Positions 35,109 to 43,367 of a stretch of DNA of 64,000 nt are shown here, in pieces. The position numbers were made by a program, and so were the translations under genes. The notes under the pieces are model-generated. The model had not been told where the DNA came from and searched no databases. It worked only from the letters and a program-made list of their open reading frames with translations. How positions within the stretch are numbered: the first letter of the stretch is position 1; every line of letters starts with the position of its first letter. Origin of the DNA: Marinilongibacter aquaticus (GTDB lineage: Bacteria > Bacteroidota > Bacteroidia > Cytophagales > Spirosomataceae); NCBI RefSeq assembly GCF_020149935.1, contig NZ_CP083757.1, forward strand, positions 3,807,501 through 3,871,500. Reading direction: 5' to 3'.

Positions 35109-36215
35109 ATGCGTATCGGGTTTGACGCCAAAAGAGCATTTTTCAATCGGACAGGTTTGGGCAATTACAGCCGATATATTCTCGACAATCTGCTGAAATT
35201 TGCCCCGAATCTTAAAACTTTCGCCTACACCAAAAGGCGAAACGAAGAGCTCTATCCTCAGTTTCCGCAAGATCGCGTGGCTTTAAAAAAGGTAAAGGGC
35301 CCTGATTTTCTTTGGCGGAGTTTTTCCATTTCGCGGCAATTGGAAGCAGACGGGATAGATATTTTCCATGGGCTTTCGAATGAAATTCCTTTTGGTCTGA
35401 AAAAAAGGGGCATCAAATCGGTGGTGACTATTCACGACTTGATTTTTCTGAGAAAACCAGAATATTATAAATGGGTAGATCGGAAGATTTACAAATGGAA
35501 GTTTCGATACGCCTGTCGGAATGCCGACCGTGTAATTGCAATTAGTCAGCAGACCAAAGCGGATATCGTTGATTTCTTCGGTGTGGAAAGTGAAAAGATC
35601 GAAGTGATTTATCAAGCGTGTTCCGACCGTTTTGCTTCGGTGCCAGAAGAAAACGAGAGCCGACCTGTACTGGAAAAGTATGGATTTGCAAAACCTTTTA
35701 TTTTGTGTGTGGGGAGTATTGAGCCGCGAAAAAATCAACTGAATTTGGTGAAGGCTTTTGCTTTATCCGGTTTGCAAAAAGAAGCGGAATTGTGGATTGT
35801 TGGTCGAGGCAAAAGCTATAAGCAAGAGCTTGAAGTGTATGTGAAGGCCAAAGGTTTGGATAGCGTGAAAATCTTGAGCGACGTGTCGAATAAAGAATTG
35901 CATATCATGTACCATACTGCCCATTTGGCGGCCTATGTTTCAGAGTTCGAAGGTTTTGGCATTCCGGTGTTGGAGGCTATTCGAGCTGGATTGCCCGTAT
36001 TGTCGGCTAAAGGCTCTTGCTTGGAAGAGGCTGGGGGAACTGGGGCATTGTATGCTGATCCGCACAGTTTGGAAGAGATGAGCGATAAAATGAAAGCATT
36101 GTTTTCGGATGAGGATTTACGTGCAAATGTCATTCGGGCGGGCAGTGAACATTTGCAAAAATTCGACGATGAAAAATTAACCGAGCAATTGCTTCAGTTG
36201 TATGCACAACTTTAA
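35109..36215 (+). CDS. Glycosyltransferase, family GT4
   Basis: The ATG at 35109 gives 368 residues. The GT-B fold is indicated by an N-terminal RAFFNRTGLGNYSRYI glycine loop, the linker VGSIEPRKNQ, and the C-terminal EFEGFGIPVLEAI donor-binding motif with its two glutamates. Such enzymes use nucleotide-sugars to build surface polysaccharide or LPS. It is the first of three glycosyltransferases, 22 bases before the GT90-like gene. Confidence 0.9.
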   Translation: MRIGFDAKRAFFNRTGLGNYSRYILDNLLKFAPNLKTFAYTKRRNEELYPQFPQDRVALKKVKGPDFLWRSFSISRQLEADGIDIFHGLSNEIPFGLKKRGIKSVVTIHDLIFLRKPEYYKWVDRKIYKWKFRYACRNADRVIAISQQTKADIVDFFGVESEKIEVIYQACSDRFASVPEENESRPVLEKYGFAKPFILCVGSIEPRKNQLNLVKAFALSGLQKEAELWIVGRGKSYKQELEVYVKAKGLDSVKILSDVSNKELHIMYHTAHLAAYVSEFEGFGIPVLEAIRAGLPVLSAKGSCLEEAGGTGALYADPHSLEEMSDKMKALFSDEDLRANVIRAGSEHLQKFDDEKLTEQLLQLYAQL

Positions 36216-36236
36216 TGAAAAACAAACCAAGTCGGT

Positions 36237-37208
36237 ATGATTGAATTCCTGGATCACTTTCTGATTGAAATAAAGCGTTCGAAGTTTATCTATTATATAG
36301 AAGCGTATCTTCGGGCCTATTTGCCGGCGGATTTGTTCAGAGAAAGCTTGGACATGGCCCTCAAGAAAATGCCGAAGCATGAGGAAGTCGAAATATGGGA
36401 AAGGGTAAATTATTACAATAAGCTGGAAAGCAATTCGCCGCTTCAGAAGGCAGTTCGGGTTAAAGATTTACGCCAATACAAAAAGCCGAAAGTGTACTAT
36501 TTCGATTTGTACAAATACGCTCGCTATTTCAACAAGAACCTTCGAATTAGACCACTTTTTGGCGATGTGATACACGTTGAAGCTGAACCCTGCATTCAGA
36601 AAACCAGACCAATCGGTGAGGGGAATCACATGGGCGTTTTAATGAAGCTGAACGCGATTCGGCATTTTCAGTTCGTCTCGGATCGTATTCCGTTTCGCGA
36701 AAAACGAAACTTGCTCGTAGGACGGGGCAATATGCATCAAGAGCATCGCCTCGATTTCATGGAAAAGCATTTTGATAATGTTTTGTGCGATATTGGTGAT
36801 GTGAACGAGAAAAACGGACAGAGCCAATGGCTAAAGCCGAAGATGTCGATCAAAGAACACCTGAAGTACAAATTTATTCTCAGTTTGGAAGGCAATGATG
36901 TCGCCACAAATTTGAAATGGATCATGTCTTCAAATTCCATTGCGGTTATGCCCAAACCCAAATACGAATCATGGTTTATGGAAGGGAAACTCATTGCCGA
37001 TTTCCATTACATTGCGATTAAGGAGGATTATTCCGATCTGCAAGAAAAGCTCAAGTTTTATATTGCTAATACAGAAAAGGCCGAAGCAATCGTGGCGAAT
37101 GCTCAGTCTTTTGTACGCCAGTTTGAAGACAGCAAAAAGGAAAAGCTAATCTCGCTTTTGGTTTTGAAAAAGTACTTCGAAAAAACAGGGCAATCGATCT
37201 CTTTCTGA
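36237..37208 (+). CDS. GT90-like glycosyltransferase
   Basis: This 323-residue cytosolic protein lacks a signal peptide. The C-terminal half matches the GT90 (CAP10/LpsA) family as I recall: LLVGRGN, MSIKEHLKYKFILSLEGND, then MSSNSIAVMPKP and ESWFMEGKL. Bacterial members transfer sugars, often xylose or galactose, onto LPS or capsule. It is probably co-transcribed with the GT4 gene. Confidence 0.8.
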   Translation: MIEFLDHFLIEIKRSKFIYYIEAYLRAYLPADLFRESLDMALKKMPKHEEVEIWERVNYYNKLESNSPLQKAVRVKDLRQYKKPKVYYFDLYKYARYFNKNLRIRPLFGDVIHVEAEPCIQKTRPIGEGNHMGVLMKLNAIRHFQFVSDRIPFREKRNLLVGRGNMHQEHRLDFMEKHFDNVLCDIGDVNEKNGQSQWLKPKMSIKEHLKYKFILSLEGNDVATNLKWIMSSNSIAVMPKPKYESWFMEGKLIADFHYIAIKEDYSDLQEKLKFYIANTEKAEAIVANAQSFVRQFEDSKKEKLISLLVLKKYFEKTGQSISF

Positions 37209-37363
37209 ATTTCCTATAGCACGCAATCACGTCAATCTAGACGGTGCAAATCTGTATTATTTAGTCTCCAAATCGGTCGACATTTTCGGATGATTATGTG
37301 CCCTCGAAAATCTAATTTTGAAACAGATTTCTACATACGTTTTTTGTTCCATAAGTGATTTTT

Positions 37364-38308
37364 ATGCGTGTCAGTGGTTTCACGTTTTTGAAGAATGCAC
37401 AAGCTCTTTATTATCCGATAAAGGAATCCATTCAGTCGATTTTACCCATTGTCGATGAGTTTGTAGTCGCTTTGGACAATTCGGAGCTGGGAGATCGGTC
37501 TTTGGAAATCCTGAATGAAATCGGATCGGACAAGATTAAAATTGTACACACACTTTGGGACCTTGAGAAGTTCAAAGGCGGAACGGTTTATGCTCAACAG
37601 ACAGATTTGGCCAAAACGCATTGCACGGGAGATTGGCTGTTCTACTTACAGGGCGATGAAGTGATTCACGAAAGTGATTTATTCGAAATTCGTGAGGCTA
37701 TGCACAAGCATTTGTACGATGAACGAGTGGAAGGTTTTGTGTTTAATTACATGCATTTTTGGGGAGACTACAGCCATTATTTTCGCGACCACTGTTGGTA
37801 CAGAAGAGAAATTCGGGTGGTCCGCAACAGGCCTGCCATTCATTCTTGGAGAGATGCCCAATCCTTTCGTTATAATCCGCATTTTGACGGCCTAGATTAT
37901 TTGAGCAAGGCAGGCACGCGTAGGCTGAATTGCGTGCAGCTGAAAGCCAGGGTGTTTCATTACGGTTGGGTTAGGCCGCCCGAGATTATGAAAAAGAAGA
38001 ATTTGGCCGTAAGGAGAAATTACCACAATGCCTTGTGGAAAGAGTTCTCGTCAAAATTCGATTATGGACGGATGGATTATTGCAATGTATATACGGAAAC
38101 GCATCCAAATGTAATGACGCCACGGATTCTGCAACACGATTGGGCAGAAAGTTTACGCTTTGAAGGGCCTGCGGTGATTGGTAGAGAGAAAATGAAGCAC
38201 GAAAAGCAGAAATACCGTATCATCAATTTTTTGGAGGATAAAGTGTTCCACTTTCCTTTGGGCGGCTTCCGAAACTTTAAGCTTGTCAAAGGGACAGGCA
38301 AACGATAG
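37364..38308 (+). CDS. GT2-like glycosyltransferase
   Basis: The ATG at 37364 gives 314 residues. A nucleotide-sugar fold is suggested by VDEFVVALDNSELGD and the acidic LQGDEVIHESD that replaces the usual DxD. WGDYSHYFRDHCWYRREIR and the HYGWVRPPEIM region follow. Specific substrate is unknown. A gap of 155 bases separates it from the GT90-like gene. A terminator hairpin overlaps its stop codon. Confidence 0.8.
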   Translation: MRVSGFTFLKNAQALYYPIKESIQSILPIVDEFVVALDNSELGDRSLEILNEIGSDKIKIVHTLWDLEKFKGGTVYAQQTDLAKTHCTGDWLFYLQGDEVIHESDLFEIREAMHKHLYDERVEGFVFNYMHFWGDYSHYFRDHCWYRREIRVVRNRPAIHSWRDAQSFRYNPHFDGLDYLSKAGTRRLNCVQLKARVFHYGWVRPPEIMKKKNLAVRRNYHNALWKEFSSKFDYGRMDYCNVYTETHPNVMTPRILQHDWAESLRFEGPAVIGREKMKHEKQKYRIINFLEDKVFHFPLGGFRNFKLVKGTGKR

Positions 38309-38330
38309 GTTTGCCTGTCCCTTTATTTTA
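38291..38330. terminator. Strong terminator overlapping a glycosyltransferase stop codon
   Basis: GGGACAGGCAAAC and GTTTGCCTGTCCC form a perfect 13-bp stem around GATAG, which contains the stop TAG. A TTTATTTTA tail follows on the plus strand. The 5' arm therefore encodes the last residues of the protein. Confidence 0.9.
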
Positions 38331-41300
38331 TTATTTCTTGTCAAAAATAGTTCGATAAATGGCATTGCCCACCTCGGTACGAATATTCAACTGGCTAATT
38401 TTGTTGTTTTCTCGGGTAGGGTATACACGATTGCAAAGAAAAACATACACCATATCGTATTTGGGATCTATCCATGTAAAAGTGCCCGTATAGCCACTGT
38501 GCCCGTAGCTTTCATCCGAACCCAGTTGTGGGCCGTTTGCAATTTTCTTGTTGGGATGCAGTTTGTCGAAAGCAATAGCTCTTCTGTTTACTTTCGGATC
38601 AAATTGATAACGCGTACACTCGTCGATCACATCTGGTTTAATGAATTGCTGTCCGCCGTATGTGCCTTTTTGCAAATACATTTCCATCAGTTTCATCAGG
38701 TCGTTGGCATTGCCAAACAAGCCCGCATGGCCCGAGATTCCGTTCAACATACTGGCTCCTTCATCGTGTACTCTGCCGTGAATCAAGGTTTTTCTGTAGA
38801 GCGTATCCAACTCGGTAGGAGGGATTTGCGAAAGGGTGAAGAATCTTCTCGGATTGTAAGTCAGGGAGTTTGCTCCCAAGGCTTTGTATGTTTCTTTCAA
38901 GAAATCCTCCCAAGGTTTACCGGTAATTTGAGGTACGAATTCGGGATACAAATAATAATGCAGATCACTGTATACATAGCCTTGGTCTGGTTTTACCGGA
39001 GAATCTTTGATGGCGTCGATAATCACTTGCTTGTAATTCCTGTTCAGCCAAAGTGAATCTGTAATCTGAACCGTATATTCGGCGGAAGGCTCATTGGAAA
39101 AAATGCCTGGTTTCCAAGTGATGGTTTGTGGATGCAAAAGAGCCAACCACAAGTCTTCGTTCTTTTCGATAGAACCCAAATAATCGATTTCAGGTTTTGG
39201 TTTCTTGGTGAAAATACGTTGGAAGAAGTTTCGTTTGGGCAGAGGTTTATAAGTGAATTTTTCAAGCAATTCGGGATGCATCTTCAAACCAGATTGAACT
39301 GTGGCCACGGAATCGATGCAGTTTGTCCAGAATGCAATCCAGGCTTTTAGCCCACTTCTGTGAGTAAGCATATCCCTGAATTTCAGATTGGCTTTGTTCG
39401 AGCCTCTAAATTCGGGATAATAATCGCCGAAAGTTTTGTCAAGATCGAATTTGCCTTGGCTCATGAGTTCCATAACGGCCAATGCAGAAGTACTCACTTT
39501 TGTAACCGAAGCAAAATCGTAGACATCATTCAGTTGCACCGCTCCCGGGATTTTCTTGCGAATCGCCTGAGCCGTATATTTCGGTGCTGTGATTTGACTA
39601 TTCGGCTCGTAAGGGTTGTAGTTGCTGTCCATCACATCTTTATTGCCCTTTTCGTAGCTCATTTCTTTCAGCATAGTTTCTCCGTTTTCGGCATCTTCGA
39701 AACGGTGATAGCCGAAGGCTTTTCGGTAAATCACGCGACCGTTTTTAGCTACTTGAACTACAGCACCCGGATAGGCCTTTTCTTCCAATCCAAAGTTGAC
39801 CACCGAATCAATGCGTGCGGTCAAAATTTGGCTATCCAAGCCTACTTGCTCGGCTACGCCATAAGCCAGTCGATCGAGTCCGGTAGTTTTCAGTCCCAAG
39901 CCGATAGGATAGTTTTCATTGACACTGACGGGCAAATGCCCCACGAAAGGGATGGCTCCAAAAATAGCTTGCGAGGCAGCCTTTTCCATATATTCCGTAT
40001 CCTGATTGGCCATGATCACGGCTTTGGCCTGTGATAGTCCTTCAATTTTATCGAGCACATAAGGATTGCCAAATACGCTGAGTATGGCATTCTTGTTTTG
40101 CAAAAGCTTACCGATTGAAAGTGTATTGCTTTCATTCAATCCATAATTGCTGTATGGGCGAATACTTTGCAAATGCAAACCAAGTACGACGAGGTCATAG
40201 GCTTTCGCTTTTTCGGCAACCGTTTCGATCAATTGTTCGGGTGCGTTTACGGGTAAATTGTAAAAGTCTATTTGAGTATAATTGGCGGCCATTTCCTGAA
40301 AAGGGCTCGTTTCGGGCGAATCGATCGAAACGAAAGCAATTTTCTGTTGCAAGTCTTGAACGGGCAAAATGCCTTTGTCGTTTTTGACCAAAGTGATACT
40401 TTTTTCGGCCAATTCATGATTTAAATATTCAGATTCGCGGCTGTGCAAGTCGGCAATCAGGCCCTCTACTTTTGTGGGTTTGTAATGGTTCAAACCAACC
40501 CAGGCTTTGGCCATGAGTATACGGTGTACGCGTTGATCCAAAATTTTCTCAGGCAATGTTCCGTTTTCAACGGCTTCTTTGATAGCCTTCACCGCAGTAG
40601 GTACATCTATGAAAGTCTCAAGAATATCGTTTCCAGCCAAAAGGGCCATAACCAAGGCCTTTCCATCTGGGAAGTGTTTCGTAATGCCTTCCATATCCAT
40701 GGCATCGGTAAAAGTGAGTCCTTGAAAACCCAACTCTTTTTTCAGAAGGTCGGAAATGATTTTTGGTGAAAGTGTAGCTGCAAGATTAGGGGTATCATCG
40801 AGTACGGGAATGCTCAAATGAGCCGTCATGATGCCCGATAGCCCTGCATCGATCATGGTTTTAAAAGGGTACAGTTCGATTTCATCAAGCCTTTGTCGGT
40901 CATGCGGGATGATGGGCAAATCGAAATGCGAGTCGGTGCCGGTGTCGCCATGTCCGGGGAAGTGTTTGGCGGTAGCAATAATGTGTTCACTTTGCAGGCC
41001 TTTCATATAGGCCAATGCCTTTTGAGCAACATCGTTTTTGTCTTCTCCAAAAGACCTGAAATTGATGACAGGGTTGTTTGGATTCACATTGACGTCGGCT
41101 ACTGGGGCATAATTGACATGCACACCAAGTCGTTTGCATTGCCGACCAATTTCGGCACCCATTTGCTCGATGAGCTCTGTTTGGCCGGGCATGGCTCCCA
41201 AACTCATTTGATAAGGGAAACGCACGGTACTGTCTAGTCGCATGGCCAAGCCCCATTCAAAGTCCATGCCAATGAGTAGCGGTACGCTTGAGATGGCCTG

Positions 41301-41591
41301 CATTTGATTGATAATTTCGGCCTGTACGGAAGGCTGTCCGGCAAACATGGCCAGTCCGCCAATGCGGTATTTCTCTACCCATTCCCTTAGTTTTTCTGGC
41401 TCGTAACCCTGTCCAGAAAAATTACCGCGTGGCATAAGCACTTGGCCTATTTTTTGATCCAAAGTGAGCGTGCTGAATACGGAGTCGGCCCAAGCTTTTT
41501 GGGCGTCTCCTAAAAAGGCGGGCGGTTTTTGGGCGAATGCCGTAAAGGCAAACAAGAAGAGCGATAAGGTTTTAAATAGTTTGGATGACAT
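38331..41591 (-). CDS. GH3 NagZ-like hexosaminidase fused to a beta-lactamase/CubicO-like serine hydrolase
   Basis: The 1086-residue secreted protein has a signal peptide ending AFAQ. Residues about 25-375 are GH3 of the NagZ type: KHFPGHGDT...DSH carries the Asp-His catalytic dyad and FTDAMDMEGI the nucleophile. A second GH3-like alpha/beta segment runs to about 570. The C-terminal part (about 590-1086) is a class C beta-lactamase fold with SVTK (Ser-x-x-Lys), YSD and HSG motifs intact. The pairing suggests sequential attack on peptidoglycan fragments, releasing GlcNAc and trimming the peptide. A -7 box lies 26 bases upstream. Confidence 0.9.
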   Translation of the reverse strand: MSSKLFKTLSLFLFAFTAFAQKPPAFLGDAQKAWADSVFSTLTLDQKIGQVLMPRGNFSGQGYEPEKLREWVEKYRIGGLAMFAGQPSVQAEIINQMQAISSVPLLIGMDFEWGLAMRLDSTVRFPYQMSLGAMPGQTELIEQMGAEIGRQCKRLGVHVNYAPVADVNVNPNNPVINFRSFGEDKNDVAQKALAYMKGLQSEHIIATAKHFPGHGDTGTDSHFDLPIIPHDRQRLDEIELYPFKTMIDAGLSGIMTAHLSIPVLDDTPNLAATLSPKIISDLLKKELGFQGLTFTDAMDMEGITKHFPDGKALVMALLAGNDILETFIDVPTAVKAIKEAVENGTLPEKILDQRVHRILMAKAWVGLNHYKPTKVEGLIADLHSRESEYLNHELAEKSITLVKNDKGILPVQDLQQKIAFVSIDSPETSPFQEMAANYTQIDFYNLPVNAPEQLIETVAEKAKAYDLVVLGLHLQSIRPYSNYGLNESNTLSIGKLLQNKNAILSVFGNPYVLDKIEGLSQAKAVIMANQDTEYMEKAASQAIFGAIPFVGHLPVSVNENYPIGLGLKTTGLDRLAYGVAEQVGLDSQILTARIDSVVNFGLEEKAYPGAVVQVAKNGRVIYRKAFGYHRFEDAENGETMLKEMSYEKGNKDVMDSNYNPYEPNSQITAPKYTAQAIRKKIPGAVQLNDVYDFASVTKVSTSALAVMELMSQGKFDLDKTFGDYYPEFRGSNKANLKFRDMLTHRSGLKAWIAFWTNCIDSVATVQSGLKMHPELLEKFTYKPLPKRNFFQRIFTKKPKPEIDYLGSIEKNEDLWLALLHPQTITWKPGIFSNEPSAEYTVQITDSLWLNRNYKQVIIDAIKDSPVKPDQGYVYSDLHYYLYPEFVPQITGKPWEDFLKETYKALGANSLTYNPRRFFTLSQIPPTELDTLYRKTLIHGRVHDEGASMLNGISGHAGLFGNANDLMKLMEMYLQKGTYGGQQFIKPDVIDECTRYQFDPKVNRRAIAFDKLHPNKKIANGPQLGSDESYGHSGYTGTFTWIDPKYDMVYVFLCNRVYPTRENNKISQLNIRTEVGNAIYRTIFDKK

Positions 41592-41616
41592 AGTTTACAG
41601 TTACTAGATTGATGAA

Positions 41617-41624
41617 CAAAATTA
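41617..41624 (-). promoter_or_regulatory. -7 element of the GH3-serine hydrolase gene
   Basis: TAATTTTG on the minus strand is a perfect TAnnTTTG 26 bases before the start codon. No convincing -33 was seen. Confidence 0.45.
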
Positions 41625-41710
41625 AGGATTAATGCGAAAGATTCGATTCCCGAGTCTGTGTGATTCTCTCTCGGTAAAAAAGAGGCTTTCCAAGGCCTTT
41701 TTGGAGGAGT

Positions 41711-41752
41711 AAAAACACAAAAGCCAAATGCAAATGCATCTGGCTTTTGTGT
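41711..41752 (-). terminator. Terminator after the second susCD pair
   Basis: ACACAAAAGCCA and TGGCTTTTGTGT form a perfect 12-bp stem with a 14-base loop, with a T-run on the minus strand. It lies 17 bases after the SusD-like stop. Confidence 0.85.
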
Positions 41753-41768
41753 GCGTATAAAATTACAA

Positions 41769-43364
41769 TTATTGATCCCACCACATTCTGGTTGTCCAAG
41801 TGTCGCCACCCATGCTTGAGATGGCCGCATTTAGATTGTCAGGGTTGGTAGAAGATTCTCCTGAAGGATACACCTGTCTTCTCGGGATTTGTCCGTTCGA
41901 GAAATTACCGGTGTACTGTACTGGTGTAAGTGCCGGGTAGCCCGATCTTTTCCAGTTGTTCCACGCTTCAACATAGTTCGACAGGATCCCTGTTGTCGCC
42001 CAATATTGCTCGTTGATCATTTCCAAAGCGTCAGTGCTGCTGCCTGTATCCAATGGATTGGCGTCGGCAAAGGCTTGGGCATCTGCCGCACTGATGCTTA
42101 CACCGCTGAATTTGCTCAAGCTCATCATCGCACCCATTACACCGTTTTTGTAGAGGTCGCTGGCTGTGGCGGTATTTCCGGTTCTTACTGCGGCATCTGC
42201 CATAAGCAATTGAATTTCGCCATAGGTCAAAAGAAATACGGGAGCGTCGCGATCACGGTAAATGTTTGTAGGTCTTGAATAATTACCTATTGGCGTGATG
42301 TCGTCGCCAGAACCTGTAGGCCCTGGGTAATTCGGCTCGTTGGTAATGTCAGTAGCACCACCTTTCAAATCGTATCCATTAGGAAGTCCGATCTGAGCAG
42401 CAGGCGTGTTGTTCCCAGCGGTTACACCGTCACGGTTGGCTGCAAGGCCAGCACCGGGTACTTCGGCGATGAAAGGCAAGCGTGGGTCATTGCTTGATTG
42501 CAAAAAGTCGATCAACCTTTTAGACCAACGTACTTCGTATACATCGTCAACTACTCTTAAAGCATTTGCGTTTGAGTTTGCAAACCCGTTGGTGTTGTCA
42601 GATGGAAGTACGGCTTCGTCGTCAGAAGAAGCGAAAACGCCACCTGTTAAGGCCTTTTGTACATAAGTTTGGCCAGTGCTTGCATCCACTTTGGTCAATC
42701 GCATACCCATTCTTAGCATCAAAGAATAGCCGAATTTTTTCCATTTGCTAATGTCTCCGCTGTACAATACATCGTTGTTGATGCCATCAGAGCCCGAGCC
42801 TAAAGTAGACAAAGCAGACTCGAGGTCGCCAAGCATGGCCGTGTATGCTGCTTGCTGAGAGTCGTACTTCGGTCTTGTTACATCTTCATCGGCACGTAGA
42901 GCTTCAGTGTAAGGAATGTCGCCGTATACATCAGATACGTAAGACAAGATCAACACTTTCATGATATCTGCAACCGCGGCCAAATTGGTCATGTTTTTTT
43001 CCAAAGCCAATTTTTTCATTTGTTGAGCTCTTGAAGCCGCAGTGAAACCGTCGTTCCATACACTTTGAATGTAGCTGTTAGTACTTCCGGAAGCTACATA
43101 TTTATCCGCGTTTGAATAATAGTTGGCACCGCCAGTTGAAGTAGAGGCCAAAATTTTCATCCACATGCTTTGAAACAAGATGGGGCCGGTATATCCGGTA
43201 TTCATGTTGCCATAGGCATACTCTATGGTCGGTAGAATCAAGTTCGGGTCAAACACTTCTCCGCCTGCTCGGTTGGGGTCGGTGTTGATCTTCTCAAAAT
43301 CGCTATCGCAGGAAGAAACTGCAAAGAGCAATATTGTAAGATATAGACTGATATATTTTTTCAT
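41769..43364 (-). CDS. SusD/RagB-family lipoprotein (SusD-like_2 type)
   Basis: The 531-residue lipoprotein has lipobox VSSC (Cys19). The N-terminal FEKINTDPNRAGG and the C-terminal SGYPALTPVQY with R-x-x-YP are typical of the SusD-like_2 branch, more common in pairs for peptides or mixed nutrients than in classic starch systems. It caps the SusC-like transporter encoded 3 bases upstream. No glycan enzyme is adjacent, so substrate cannot be predicted. Confidence 0.92.
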   Translation of the reverse strand: MKKYISLYLTILLFAVSSCDSDFEKINTDPNRAGGEVFDPNLILPTIEYAYGNMNTGYTGPILFQSMWMKILASTSTGGANYYSNADKYVASGSTNSYIQSVWNDGFTAASRAQQMKKLALEKNMTNLAAVADIMKVLILSYVSDVYGDIPYTEALRADEDVTRPKYDSQQAAYTAMLGDLESALSTLGSGSDGINNDVLYSGDISKWKKFGYSLMLRMGMRLTKVDASTGQTYVQKALTGGVFASSDDEAVLPSDNTNGFANSNANALRVVDDVYEVRWSKRLIDFLQSSNDPRLPFIAEVPGAGLAANRDGVTAGNNTPAAQIGLPNGYDLKGGATDITNEPNYPGPTGSGDDITPIGNYSRPTNIYRDRDAPVFLLTYGEIQLLMADAAVRTGNTATASDLYKNGVMGAMMSLSKFSGVSISAADAQAFADANPLDTGSSTDALEMINEQYWATTGILSNYVEAWNNWKRSGYPALTPVQYTGNFSNGQIPRRQVYPSGESSTNPDNLNAAISSMGGDTWTTRMWWDQ

Positions 43365-43367
43365 AAT

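Noticed and set aside
38283-39056. A 257-codon plus-strand frame inside the GH3-serine hydrolase gene
   Set aside because: The minus-strand protein has all catalytic motifs there; the antisense frame resembles no family.
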